This document shows, in pieces, positions 15,736 to 23,950 of a DNA stretch of 64,000 nt. Both the position numbers and the translations under genes were made by a program. The stretch spans positions 682,001-746,000 of the forward strand of contig CAVYYU010000008.1 in assembly GCA_963772805.1 (NCBI GenBank). Direction: 5' to 3'. Source of the stretch: Legionella_A sp963772805. GTDB lineage: Bacteria; Pseudomonadota; Gammaproteobacteria; Legionellales; Legionellaceae. Numbering within the stretch: position 1 is the stretch's first letter; every line of letters starts with the position of its first letter. Below the pieces are notes generated by a model. That model saw only the letters and a list, made by a program, of their open reading frames with translations. It made no database searches and was not told the origin of the DNA.

Positions 15736-17391
15736 TTACTTCAATGCACGTCTCAAAATTTTACCGACGTTGGTTTTCGGCAGTTCGCTATAAAATTCCA
15801 CAACTTTAGGCACTTTATACGCCGTTAAATGTTTGCGGCAGTGGGCAATAACTTGTTCCGCGGTCAATTGCTGATCTCGTTTTACGATACAGGCCTTCAC
15901 CTTTTCACCAGAGTTGTTATCAGGTACACCAATGACACCGACTTCCAATACGCCTGGCTCCATGCTGATCACTTGCTCGACTTCATTAGGATAGACGTTA
16001 AATCCGGAGACAAGAATCATGTCTTTCTTGCGATCGACGAGATAAATAAAGCCGTTTTGATCCATCGTGGCTATATCACCGGTACGCAAAAAACTATCAG
16101 GCCAAAAAATGAGGGCTGTTTCTTCTTTGTTTTTCCAATACCCAGGCATAACTTGTGGGCCTTTTATGCATAACTCGCCGGCCTCACCTAGCGGTACCTC
16201 TTTGCCATCGTCGTCACGAATCGAAATGTCAGTTGAGGGTAAAGGTAGGCCGATGCTGCCGTTATATTCTTGCAGGTACATTGGATTGATGGTTACTGCA
16301 GGACTGGTTTCCGTCAGACCATATGCTTCAAGTATTCGCGATTTGGTTTTTTCATGCCATTTAAGGGCAACGCTTTTTTGCAGCGCCATGCCGCCAGCAA
16401 GCGCGAGTTTTAATTTTGAAAAATCGATATCAGTGAATTTAGGGTGATTAAGCAGCGCATTAAATAAAGTATTAACGCCGGTAATGGTCGTAAAACCGCA
16501 CGATTTAATTTCACTAATGAAACCGCCGATATCACGAGGATTGGTGATTAATATATTCTTAGCACCCTCTTTAAGAAAGGTTAAGCAATTGGCAGTCAGT
16601 GAAAATATATGATAAAGCGGTAGAGCGGTAATAATAATGTCACTGCTATTTATTGATAACGGCGAGATCCAAGCCGAGGCTTGCAACACATTGGCAATCA
16701 TGTTGCCATGCGTTAACATTGCTCCCTTGGCTACACCAGTGGTTCCGCCAGTGTATTGTAAAAAGGCTATGTCATCGTGATGTAATCTGGTTATACGAAA
16801 TTTACCTACTTCACCTTTTTTAAGGGCTGCTCTGAAGCTTATCGTATTGGGTATGCTATAGGGGGGCACCATTTTTTTAATATATTTAACAACGGCATTA
16901 ACTACAAGGCGTTTAATTGTCGGAAAAGAGTCGCCTATTTGAGTGACAATTACATGTTTTAACGTAGGTGTCAGCGGCAATGCTTCTTGCACCGTATGGG
17001 CAAAGTTAGCCAGCACAACAATGGCTTCTGCTTCAGCATTATTAATTTGATGAACCAGTTCGTCACAGGTATAGAGTGGGTTTGTATTCACTACAATTAA
17101 ACCGGCACGTAACGTACCAAAAAGTGCAATAGGATATTGCAATAAATTAGGCATCATCAGGGCTACGCGAGCGCCTTTTTTTAATCCCAATTGCTGCAAA
17201 AATCGAGCAAATTGCAGGCTGAGCTTATCAAGCTCACTATAACTGACTTCACAACCCATGTTTACATAAGCGATTTTGTCCTGGTATTTACGACAAGCGG
17301 TTTCAAACAAGTCAACTACTGAGGAGTATTCGTTTATGTCAATTTCATGCGGAACGCCGAGCTCGTACTGCTGCAACCACAATTTATCCAT
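15736..17391 (-). CDS. fadD: Long-chain fatty acid-CoA ligase
   Basis: The product activates fatty acids to acyl-CoA through an acyl-adenylate. It is 551 aa, the normal FadD length. The AMP-binding motif YTGGTTGVAKGAMLTHGN is at about residues 210-227, with ALPLYHIFSLTAN, EAYGLTETSPAVTINP, and the hinge/adenylate-binding segment FLRTGDIATMDQNGFIYLVDRKKDMILVSG (read in two parts). The C-terminus ends LPKTNVGKILRRALK with the catalytic lysine. It is cytoplasmic or membrane-peripheral. Divergent from minC across about 60 bp. Chain-length preference cannot be told. Confidence 0.93.
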   Translation of the reverse strand: MDKLWLQQYELGVPHEIDINEYSSVVDLFETACRKYQDKIAYVNMGCEVSYSELDKLSLQFARFLQQLGLKKGARVALMMPNLLQYPIALFGTLRAGLIVVNTNPLYTCDELVHQINNAEAEAIVVLANFAHTVQEALPLTPTLKHVIVTQIGDSFPTIKRLVVNAVVKYIKKMVPPYSIPNTISFRAALKKGEVGKFRITRLHHDDIAFLQYTGGTTGVAKGAMLTHGNMIANVLQASAWISPLSINSSDIIITALPLYHIFSLTANCLTFLKEGAKNILITNPRDIGGFISEIKSCGFTTITGVNTLFNALLNHPKFTDIDFSKLKLALAGGMALQKSVALKWHEKTKSRILEAYGLTETSPAVTINPMYLQEYNGSIGLPLPSTDISIRDDDGKEVPLGEAGELCIKGPQVMPGYWKNKEETALIFWPDSFLRTGDIATMDQNGFIYLVDRKKDMILVSGFNVYPNEVEQVISMEPGVLEVGVIGVPDNNSGEKVKACIVKRDQQLTAEQVIAHCRKHLTAYKVPKVVEFYSELPKTNVGKILRRALK

Positions 17392-17453
17392 ACTATTAAC
17401 CTTTACCTTCTGTTATTTTTACTTGCGTGATAGTATAAACAAAAATCGAGGCG

Positions 17454-18170
17454 ATGGATATCGCGAAAATGACTGATAATATATTGAAATCACAAGCTTT
17501 TAAACTGAAGGGTAGGCTTTATACGTTTACCGTGCTGTCTATTTTGAACACCAACAAAGAGCTCTTATCGCAACAGCTCGCTGATGTTGTTGCCCGTGCT
17601 CCGCGCATGTTCCATCAGATGCCAATAGTGCTCGACTGTTCTGCAATTCGCAGCGAGAAATTTGATTTACAGCAACTCTGTCAATTTGTACGTGAGCAGG
17701 GGCTTGTTCCCGTTGCCATCCAGGGTGGCGATCCGATGCTGGATACTTTGGCGCAGAGCCAAGGTTTGGCTGTGTTAAATGCTTCATCAACTCATGATAA
17801 ACCGCTGTTTAATAATATCCAGGAAACAGCTGAGCCGCATCAGGTAGAAGCCGTAAAAAACAAATTATTAACAAGCCCCGTTCGTTCTGGTCAACAAGTA
17901 GTCAGTCGCGGTGATTTGACTATTGCCAGCGCAGTTAGCCATGGCGCGGAGCTTCTGGCTGATGGCAACATTCATGTTTATGGCGCATTGCGTGGCAGGG
18001 CTTTGGCCGGGATTGCCGGTGATAAAAACGCACGTATTTTTTGCCAATCTCTGGAGGCGGAACTTGTTTCTATTGCTGGATTTTATCGATTAAGCGATGC
18101 TATTGAGCCACAAAACGGCCCTTGTCAAATTTACCTTCAGGATGATCATATTCAAATAGAGCCGATATGA
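17454..18170 (+). CDS. minC: Septum site-determining protein MinC
   Basis: MinC blocks FtsZ polymerisation away from midcell. The product is 238 aa. The N-terminal FtsZ-inhibiting domain (residues 1-110) includes PIVLDCSAIRSEKFDLQQL. The C-terminal beta-helix domain contains VRSGQQVVSRGDLTIASAVSHGAELLADGNIHVYGALRGRALAG (read as successive motifs) and IFCQSLEAELVSIAG, the MinD-binding, dimerising part. ATG at 17454 or 17469 (MTDNILKSQ) are both possible; neither has an ideally spaced ribosome binding site. minD and minE are not next to it; lpxH overlaps its end by 4 bases. Confidence 0.92.
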   Translation: MDIAKMTDNILKSQAFKLKGRLYTFTVLSILNTNKELLSQQLADVVARAPRMFHQMPIVLDCSAIRSEKFDLQQLCQFVREQGLVPVAIQGGDPMLDTLAQSQGLAVLNASSTHDKPLFNNIQETAEPHQVEAVKNKLLTSPVRSGQQVVSRGDLTIASAVSHGAELLADGNIHVYGALRGRALAGIAGDKNARIFCQSLEAELVSIAGFYRLSDAIEPQNGPCQIYLQDDHIQIEPI

Positions 18171-18892
18171 TTGATGCTGTTTTTATATCGGATCTTCATC
18201 TTCATCCTGATGAGATTGCAATTACCAAGCGTTTTAATCAATTCCTGGATTGGGCGGCCCAAAATACCCGTTCTGTTTATATACTAGGTGACTTTTTTCA
18301 CGTCTGGCCAGGCGATGATGCATTGGATCATTGGAGTGAGTCCATAGCCGCAAGCCTTGCGGGCCTTGCTGAGAGCGGTGTGTCACTTTACTATATGCAT
18401 GGTAATCGTGATTTTTTACTAGGCGCGCGGTTCGCGCAACTGGCTCATCTCACGGTATTGACTGAACCTGAAATTATTACTTTGGGTAATGAGCAGGTGC
18501 TGTTGGTTCATGGCGATCGTTATTGCATAAATGACCGAGGTCATCAAAGGCTACGGTATTTAACCCGTAATCGGATTTTTCAGACAATATTTTTACGAAT
18601 ACCTTATAGATTGCGATCCAAATTAGTCAATAAAGTTCGCGAGCATAGTCAGACTAATTGCAATAAACCGATGGCACAACTTGATGTAGTCCCATCAGCG
18701 ATGTTAGAGCATATGCAGCAATTGAATATAAATACGCTGATACACGGACATACTCATAAGCCAGGTCTTACTGTTCATCAGTATCGCGGCTCATCTTTTC
18801 GTCAATTTGTGCTTAGTGATTGGGATGACAACCCATTGCTGTTGTGCTATGATGAATCAAGTGGTTTTTATTTTAATCTTTTTGTGGAGTAG
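18167..18892 (+). CDS. lpxH: UDP-2,3-diacylglucosamine hydrolase
   Basis: This enzyme of lipid A synthesis cleaves UDP-2,3-diacylglucosamine to lipid X and UMP. The 241-aa protein has the full calcineurin-like metal site: FISDLHLHPDE, GDFFHVWPGDD, HGNRDFLLG, LVHGDRYCIND and HGHTHKPG. It is a peripheral inner-membrane enzyme with Mn. The ATGA overlap with minC points to translational coupling. Confidence 0.95.
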   Translation: MIDAVFISDLHLHPDEIAITKRFNQFLDWAAQNTRSVYILGDFFHVWPGDDALDHWSESIAASLAGLAESGVSLYYMHGNRDFLLGARFAQLAHLTVLTEPEIITLGNEQVLLVHGDRYCINDRGHQRLRYLTRNRIFQTIFLRIPYRLRSKLVNKVREHSQTNCNKPMAQLDVVPSAMLEHMQQLNINTLIHGHTHKPGLTVHQYRGSSFRQFVLSDWDDNPLLLCYDESSGFYFNLFVE

Positions 18893-18895
18893 ATC

Positions 18896-19666
18896 ATGCC
18901 AGATCATAACGATCATAACGATCATAACGATCATAACGATCATAACGATCATAACAATGATAACAATGAGCAGCGTGCAAAAAAAGATATTGATAATCGG
19001 GTGCGTGATGAAAATTTAAAAAAATTGAAAAAACAGTCTGATGATATAAGGGAATTAAAAAATAGAGGCGAGCAAGAACTAAAGGCAGCAGACGCCCATA
19101 TGACATGGGAAGATATGAAAAAGCAGGCAAACGATATCGTCGAAAGCGGGCAAACGGGCTTTGATAACTGGATTTCTGCAATGAGTGCAATCGCTAAGTT
19201 TACGCGGGTTCTTAACAAAGCGTTACGTGCTAACTACTCAATAGACGATTACATATATGATCTGTTTAAGAGAAGCGATGTTGATGCTTACATAGAGGGT
19301 GAGCGTTTTGAGTTTTTGCTCCCCAAAATGACGGCGCCCATTGAGCTCACTGATGATTTGAAGCTAGATGAGGATGTAATAGCAAAATCTCTTGTTCGCC
19401 TAGACGGTGAGCAGGTTACACCCACACAAGCGAAGTGTGTTTCGATAGCGATCATGGCATGGCTTACCTCGCAAAAATGCACATGGGGAAATGCAGACGA
19501 AAATGGATACAAAATTAGCGCTGTTGTTTTAAAAGAGGGAAATCCGGCTCCTTTAACTAAGCCTGAATTTGCCGAATTGCGAGATAAAAATGATTCTCTA
19601 TGCCAGTTTTTGAAAACTAAACTGGGTGTCGAATTCGAACTTCCACGACCTAGTCTCGGACTATAG
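18896..19666 (+). CDS. Unrecognised protein with N-terminal Asp-His-Asn tandem repeat
   Basis: The product is 256 aa. The N-terminus reads MP then six DHN tripeptides and a degenerate NDN, encoded by a 9-bp DNA repeat. A charged Lys/Asp/Glu helical region follows (about 30-75), then a mixed domain (about 80-256) with TGFDNWISAMSAIAKFTRVL, YSIDDYIYDLFKRSDVDAYI and QAKCVSIAIMAWLTSQKCTW. No signal peptide or membrane helix is seen. A GGAG sits 6 bases before the ATG and only 3 bases separate it from lpxH, so it is probably cotranscribed. The His-rich head could bind metal. I recognise no family; function unknown. Confidence 0.7.
   Translation: MPDHNDHNDHNDHNDHNDHNNDNNEQRAKKDIDNRVRDENLKKLKKQSDDIRELKNRGEQELKAADAHMTWEDMKKQANDIVESGQTGFDNWISAMSAIAKFTRVLNKALRANYSIDDYIYDLFKRSDVDAYIEGERFEFLLPKMTAPIELTDDLKLDEDVIAKSLVRLDGEQVTPTQAKCVSIAIMAWLTSQKCTWGNADENGYKISAVVLKEGNPAPLTKPEFAELRDKNDSLCQFLKTKLGVEFELPRPSLGL
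18902..18964 (+). repeat. 9-bp tandem repeat (GATCATAAC x6) inside a coding sequence
   Basis: Six perfect copies occupy 18902-18955 and a degenerate copy (AATGATAAC) follows. Because the unit is 9 bp, gain or loss of copies changes only the number of Asp-His-Asn triplets and keeps the frame. Confidence 0.95.
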
Positions 19667-19677
19667 TTTGTATTTTA

Positions 19678-19708
19678 GTTAATCTAGCCTTTCATAGGCT
19701 AGATTAAC
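19678..19708. terminator. Perfect 13-bp stem hairpin
   Basis: GTTAATCTAGCCT and AGGCTAGATTAAC flank the loop TTCAT, 12 bp after the stop codon of the DHN-repeat gene. There is a T-rich run before rather than after the stem, so on the plus strand it is a hairpin without a classical U tract. Confidence 0.6.
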
Positions 19709-19768
19709 CAGATGAAACAGTTATAATTTCAAAACTGCGAAATTACGATAAAATCACATGGATGAGTT

Positions 19769-20641
19769 ATGAGCGAAGAAACGAAAGAACCTGATTTGTC
19801 GATGTGGCTCTCAACCTATGGCCTGCTCACCGCCGAGCGTACCCTTGAAACGTTTCGACTTAAGCTGACACATGATGAAATCATCACATCGATTACTAAT
19901 CCCCGCAGTATGTTTCACCAACTTCTACGAATTCCTTTAAAAAATATATTTAATGGCATCATCTTGCAGCAAGCTTACGATTATCAAGTGTATGCACAAA
20001 AGTTGTTTGTGGATTATCTGCTGTCGGGAGAAAATGACAAGGATCCAGAGTCACCCGGTGCGAATACACGTGAAGATTTAGCTGCTCAACGAACACAACT
20101 GATTGAAACAGGTGTGTCGTTTAATAAACATGAACTAGAACACCAAAAACTCATCGCTGAAAGCCAGGCCAGTCTGATTAAATTAGCCGCTAACCTGCGG
20201 GCATCATTGCAAGCGGCTTCCAAAAAGGTAAGCCAGGCTTTGAGTGCAATTAACATTATAAAGAGCGATGCATTAGTTGAGCAGGCTATCCGCTCGGGTA
20301 TGATTCATGACAATCAAGTGGATGATATTTCTTCTTTATTTTGGCTCAAGGTAGCTGAAGTTGTGGATGCTGAGCTAACGAATGAAACACGTGCGCAATT
20401 GGTCAAGGAACTAACCCAACTACTTGAATTTAGGATTGAGGTTGATAAAACATTCACTGTATTCCAAGAAAAAACAGATGAAATGACAATTAGTTTGCGC
20501 GGTTTTCGCAGTCAATTTTACCAGACAATCCTGCGAACCACTGAATTAATGAAATTTTTACCCGATTATCGCACAGATCTTGGCCGCGAAGCTGAAAATC
20601 GTGAAACCCTTAATTTTGATGCGAAAATCGGAGGGGAGTAG
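19769..20641 (+). CDS. Hypothetical coiled-coil protein
   Basis: The product is 290 aa, almost entirely helical and acidic. It has no signal peptide or membrane segment. The middle (about 120-175: HQKLIAESQASLIKLAANLR, SLQAASKKVSQALSAI) and the C-terminal third (TQLLEFRIEVDKTFTVFQEK) have heptad-like patterns. A preceding segment (FHQLLRIPLKNIFNGIILQQ) is more hydrophobic. I recognise no family. It is a single gene between two palindromic elements. It could be a Legionellales-specific conserved protein, but that cannot be shown here. Confidence 0.65.
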   Translation: MSEETKEPDLSMWLSTYGLLTAERTLETFRLKLTHDEIITSITNPRSMFHQLLRIPLKNIFNGIILQQAYDYQVYAQKLFVDYLLSGENDKDPESPGANTREDLAAQRTQLIETGVSFNKHELEHQKLIAESQASLIKLAANLRASLQAASKKVSQALSAINIIKSDALVEQAIRSGMIHDNQVDDISSLFWLKVAEVVDAELTNETRAQLVKELTQLLEFRIEVDKTFTVFQEKTDEMTISLRGFRSQFYQTILRTTELMKFLPDYRTDLGREAENRETLNFDAKIGGE

Positions 20642-20675
20642 TAGTACCGTTTCCATTTAATTTTGACAGGTTGTT

Positions 20676-20770
20676 GTAGGTTGGCGCTGAGCGGTAGCGA
20701 AGCCCAACCTAACAAGGTAGCCTCCCGTTCCACGACTGTTGGGCTTCGCTACCGCTCAGCGCCAACCTAC
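20676..20770. repeat. Perfect 32-bp inverted repeat, likely dispersed element
   Basis: The arms 20676-20707 and 20739-20770 are exact complements and are separated by 31 bases; each begins GTAGGTTGGCGCTGAGCGG. The unit looks like a palindromic intergenic repeat, possibly a small non-autonomous mobile element, inserted between the coiled-coil gene and ndk. The outer GTAGGTTGG is shared with the hairpin at 15680 and the partial unit at 34223. Confidence 0.85.
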
Positions 20771-20832
20771 TGTACGAATAAATAATCATCAAATTTCTTC
20801 AATTGGTTTAACCAGCTTGAGTTTTTTTCGTG

Positions 20833-20838
20833 TATAAT
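20833..20838 (+). promoter_or_regulatory. Candidate -10 box for ndk
   Basis: A consensus TATAAT lies 36 bp before the ndk start codon. No -35 box is seen at the usual spacing. Confidence 0.45.
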
Positions 20839-20873
20839 GATGACTTTTTACTATTACTCAACTGGAGTTCACC

Positions 20874-21302
20874 ATGAGCACAGAATTAACCTTATCTATT
20901 ATCAAACCAGATGCCGTTGCTAAATCAGTTATTGGCCAAATTTACAGCCGATTTGAACAAGCAGGTCTGAAGATTGTTGCTGCGAAAATGAAGCAATTGT
21001 CGCGCCAAGAAGCGGAAGGATTCTATGCTGTCCATAAAGCACGACCATTTTTTAACGACCTGGTTTCCTTTATGATTACTGGTCCTGTCATGATCCAGGT
21101 TTTGCAAGGCAGTGATGCAATTGCTAAAAACCGTGATTTAATGGGCGCAACCAATCCTAAAGAAGCGGCTCCCGGCACTATCCGTGCAGATTTTGCCGAT
21201 AGCATTGATGCTAATGCTGTGCACGGTTCTGACAGCTCAGAAACAGCAGCGCAAGAAATTGCATTTTTCTTCGAGCCACATGAATTGTGCACAAAGGCGT
21301 AA
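20874..21302 (+). CDS. ndk: Nucleoside diphosphate kinase
   Basis: This enzyme transfers the terminal phosphate from ATP to nucleoside diphosphates through a phospho-histidine. The 142-aa product has the family start LSIIKPDAVAKSVIGQIY and the catalytic His in NAVHGSDSSETAAQEIAFFF. The length is standard for bacterial Ndk. TGGAG lies a few bases upstream of the ATG. It is followed at 22 bp by rlmN, the same ndk-rlmN-pilW-rodZ-hisS order seen in many gammaproteobacteria. Confidence 0.97.
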   Translation: MSTELTLSIIKPDAVAKSVIGQIYSRFEQAGLKIVAAKMKQLSRQEAEGFYAVHKARPFFNDLVSFMITGPVMIQVLQGSDAIAKNRDLMGATNPKEAAPGTIRADFADSIDANAVHGSDSSETAAQEIAFFFEPHELCTKA

Positions 21303-21324
21303 TCTTCACGCCCTGGAGTAAGTG

Positions 21325-22446
21325 ATGAGCGAAAAAATCAACCTGTTGAATTTTAATTATCAACAAATGCGACAATTTGTTAGCGAAATAGGGGAAAAGC
21401 CTTTTCGTGCGCAACAATTGATGCAATGGATTCACCAGGTAGGCCTTCATGATTTTTCGCAAATGAATAATCTGGGTAAATCGTTACGAGAGCGCCTCAC
21501 CCACATCGCTGAAATTCGCTTACCCGAAATTGTAAGTAGCCAACAATCAAGCGACGGTACCCATAAGTGGTTGCTTAAGCTTGATTGTGGCAATTGCATT
21601 GAAAGTGTGTATATCCCAGAAGCCAAGCGGGGCACGTTGTGCGTATCATCACAAGTTGGCTGCGCACTAAATTGCACCTTTTGCTCAACAGCAAAACAAG
21701 GTTTTAATCGCAACCTGTCAACGGCAGAAATTATCGGCCAAGTCTGGCTAGCTGTTCGTCAATTATCACAACATCAAGGCGCTCACGATAAGCGGGTTAC
21801 CAACGTAGTTATGATGGGCATGGGCGAGCCGCTGCTAAATTTTGACAATGTTGTCGCCGCTATGGACATTATGATGGACGATTTTGCTTTCGGTCTATCA
21901 AAGCGACGTGTGACCTTAAGTACTTCGGGCGTTGTTCCCGAAATGGAGCGCTTACGTTCTCTTAGTCCAGTTTCATTGGCCGTATCATTACACGCACCGA
22001 CTGATGCTTTGCGCAATGAGTTAGTGCCAATTAATAAAAAATATCCATTGCAGCAGTTAATGGCTGTCTGTAAAAATTACTTCAATAATGAGTTGAAACG
22101 CGTGGTAACCTTTGAGTATGTGATGTTAAAAGGTGTGAATGATCAGCCAGAACACGCAGACGCTTTGATCAAACTTTTACGCGATGTGCCCGCAAAAATA
22201 AATCTGATTCCCTTTAATCCATTCCCATTGACTCAATATGAGCGATCATCGCAAGCGACGATTGATGCCTTTCGTGACCGATTGGTGAAGAAAGGAATCA
22301 ATACTATTACCCGAAAAACACGCGGTGATGATATTGATGCCGCCTGCGGGCAGCTTGCAGGCGAAGTTAATGACAGAACAAGCCGCTCTCAGCGTTGGCA
22401 AAAACTCCATTTTTCACCGATAGTTGACCAACGCAGTCCTGACTAA
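21325..22446 (+). CDS. rlmN: Dual-specificity 23S rRNA A2503 / tRNA A37 methyltransferase
   Basis: RlmN is a radical-SAM enzyme that methylates C2 of A2503 in 23S rRNA and A37 of some tRNAs. The product is 373 aa. The cluster motif is CALNCTFCSTAKQGFNRNL, with VTNVVMMGMGEPLLNFDNVV and TLSTSGVVPEMERL typical of the family, and the C-terminal GDDIDAACGQL carries the methyl-carrying Cys. GGAG lies 6 bases before the ATG at 21325; an in-frame GTG one codon upstream is less likely. Confidence 0.96.
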   Translation: MSEKINLLNFNYQQMRQFVSEIGEKPFRAQQLMQWIHQVGLHDFSQMNNLGKSLRERLTHIAEIRLPEIVSSQQSSDGTHKWLLKLDCGNCIESVYIPEAKRGTLCVSSQVGCALNCTFCSTAKQGFNRNLSTAEIIGQVWLAVRQLSQHQGAHDKRVTNVVMMGMGEPLLNFDNVVAAMDIMMDDFAFGLSKRRVTLSTSGVVPEMERLRSLSPVSLAVSLHAPTDALRNELVPINKKYPLQQLMAVCKNYFNNELKRVVTFEYVMLKGVNDQPEHADALIKLLRDVPAKINLIPFNPFPLTQYERSSQATIDAFRDRLVKKGINTITRKTRGDDIDAACGQLAGEVNDRTSRSQRWQKLHFSPIVDQRSPD

Positions 22447-22592
22447 ACGTAATCGTATTCCGAGGTGGTGCGGCAGGAGGTTATGTCTTAGATTTGCTAT
22501 GACGAGCACTCTATACGACGATTGCTAAGAACTAAACCTACATTTTAATCACACACTGCTCACTAAAGGTTTTTTATTCATCCATTCATGGT

Positions 22593-22598
22593 TATAAT
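22593..22598 (+). promoter_or_regulatory. Candidate -10 box for the pilW operon
   Basis: TATAAT lies in GGTTATAATG. If used, transcription begins near 22605, downstream of the first in-frame ATG at 22588, which supports the TTG at 22633 as the pilW start. No convincing -35 box is seen. Confidence 0.4.
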
Positions 22599-22632
22599 GT
22601 TTAACCATTTAATATCACCTTGTGAGTATGTA

Positions 22633-23409
22633 TTGAAAGCACGCTGGCTATTTTTGATTGTTGGGCTGTTTTTTTTACAATCATGCGAACAAAATACTGA
22701 GGAAAAGAATGAGCCGGTAAGTAAAAAATACAATCGAGAAGAAGCTGCCACATACAATACTCAGCTCGGTTTGGCTTATTTAAAGCAAGGCGACCGTTCA
22801 CGAGCCAAGCGTAAATTGCTATTGGCACTTAAACAGGCACCTGAATCGCCTAATGTAAATGCTTCAATGGCATATTTTATGGAAAAATCAGGCGAAATGG
22901 ATGATGCACAGGCTTACTATAAAAAAGCCATAACATTGTCAGCAGGGAGTGGGGCTCAATTTAATAATTATGGCGCATTTTTGTGCAGGCGAGAGAAATA
23001 TCAACAGGCAGAAGGTTATTTTTTAAAAGCCGTGAAAGATATGCAGTATGAAAATAGCGCTGCTGCTTACGAAAATGCAGGTTTATGCGCTATGGCCATT
23101 CCTGATTATGAAAAGGCTACACAATACTTTACTAAGGCGCTTGAACAAGATCCTTCACGCAGACAATCGTTATACGAGTTGGTTAATGTTGAAATGAAAC
23201 TTGAGCATACCAACGAAGCGCTAGGGTATTTACAAAAATACCCCGCGCTTACTCTGCGGGATCGCACTTTATTAGCATTAGCAGTTGATGTTGCCCACAA
23301 GGCAGATAAGCAAGAAATTGAAGCAGAGTATCAATCCCAAATGCGGCAATTAAATAATTTTTCGGACAATACCGGAGTTAAAAATGACTACAGCAGTGAC
23401 AACGGATGA
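22633..23409 (+). CDS. pilW: Type IV pilus biogenesis/stability lipoprotein PilW (PilF)
   Basis: The product is an outer-membrane lipoprotein that helps the PilQ secretin assemble. From the TTG at 22633 the protein starts (M)KARWLFLIVGLFFLQSC, a type II signal peptide with the lipobox Cys; an ATG at 22588 would add 15 unlikely residues. Tetratricopeptide repeats follow (YNTQLGLAYLKQGDRSRAK, AQAYYKKAITLSAGSGAQ, ATQYFTKALEQDPSRRQSLY). Its end overlaps rodZ by 26 bases. The pilW-rodZ-hisS-yfgM-bamB-der order is widespread in gammaproteobacteria. Confidence 0.88.
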   Translation: MKARWLFLIVGLFFLQSCEQNTEEKNEPVSKKYNREEAATYNTQLGLAYLKQGDRSRAKRKLLLALKQAPESPNVNASMAYFMEKSGEMDDAQAYYKKAITLSAGSGAQFNNYGAFLCRREKYQQAEGYFLKAVKDMQYENSAAAYENAGLCAMAIPDYEKATQYFTKALEQDPSRRQSLYELVNVEMKLEHTNEALGYLQKYPALTLRDRTLLALAVDVAHKADKQEIEAEYQSQMRQLNNFSDNTGVKNDYSSDNG

Positions 23410-23950
23410 AATTGAAAAAAGTGTACAGGAAATGCCAGGTGCGCAATTGGCTTCCTTACGCGTTGAAAAAGGCTACACCACGGAGTACGTAGCAGGAAAG
23501 CTGCATTTGCGTGTGCGAATTATTGAGTTGCTAGAAGCTGATGATTACCCTAGTTTGCCAGAGCCGGTATTTATCAAAGGCTATATTAACGCTTACGCTA
23601 AGCTGCTTGATTACCGTTCAGAATCGCTGCTGGAAGCGTTTAATAATGTATATACGATTCCTGAACGCAAAACGGAACACCCTTTGTGGCAAAGCCGACG
23701 CGAAACACACAAGGCTGAACATGCGGTGCGCTGGTTAACCACGCTATTTGCAATAGGCGTTTTAATTGCTGTTGCTGTTTGGTGGAATAAAAACAAGGAC
23801 AATGAGCACATATTCCCTGAAAATGTGAGCCATAATGAAACTCAACCGAACAAATCAGAAACTGAAATTAGATTAACCGATTTATCCAAAATGAGATCAC
23901 TACTTTCTTCGACCAGCCAATACAGTTCAGTGGAGAAGCCGGGTGAGTGA
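23384..23950 (+). CDS. rodZ: Cytoskeletal protein RodZ, short form
   Basis: RodZ links MreB to the wall-elongation machinery. The 188-aa product has the N-terminal helix-turn-helix domain (GAQLASLRVEKGYTTEYVAG, RIIELLEADDYPSLPEPVFI then KGYINAYAKLL), then a basic stretch and one membrane helix (WLTTLFAIGVLIAVAVWW, about residues 118-135), and a tail of only about 50 residues. The periplasmic beta domain (DUF4115) of full-length RodZ (over 300 aa in E. coli) is missing. Its start overlaps pilW and its end overlaps hisS by 8 bases. Confidence 0.85.
   Translation: MTTAVTTDEIEKSVQEMPGAQLASLRVEKGYTTEYVAGKLHLRVRIIELLEADDYPSLPEPVFIKGYINAYAKLLDYRSESLLEAFNNVYTIPERKTEHPLWQSRRETHKAEHAVRWLTTLFAIGVLIAVAVWWNKNKDNEHIFPENVSHNETQPNKSETEIRLTDLSKMRSLLSSTSQYSSVEKPGE

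Noticed and set aside
18894..19190. A minus-strand frame with a Tyr-Asp-Arg repeat
   Set aside because: The repeat is only the complement of the DHN-encoding array; no start signal or protein-like remainder.
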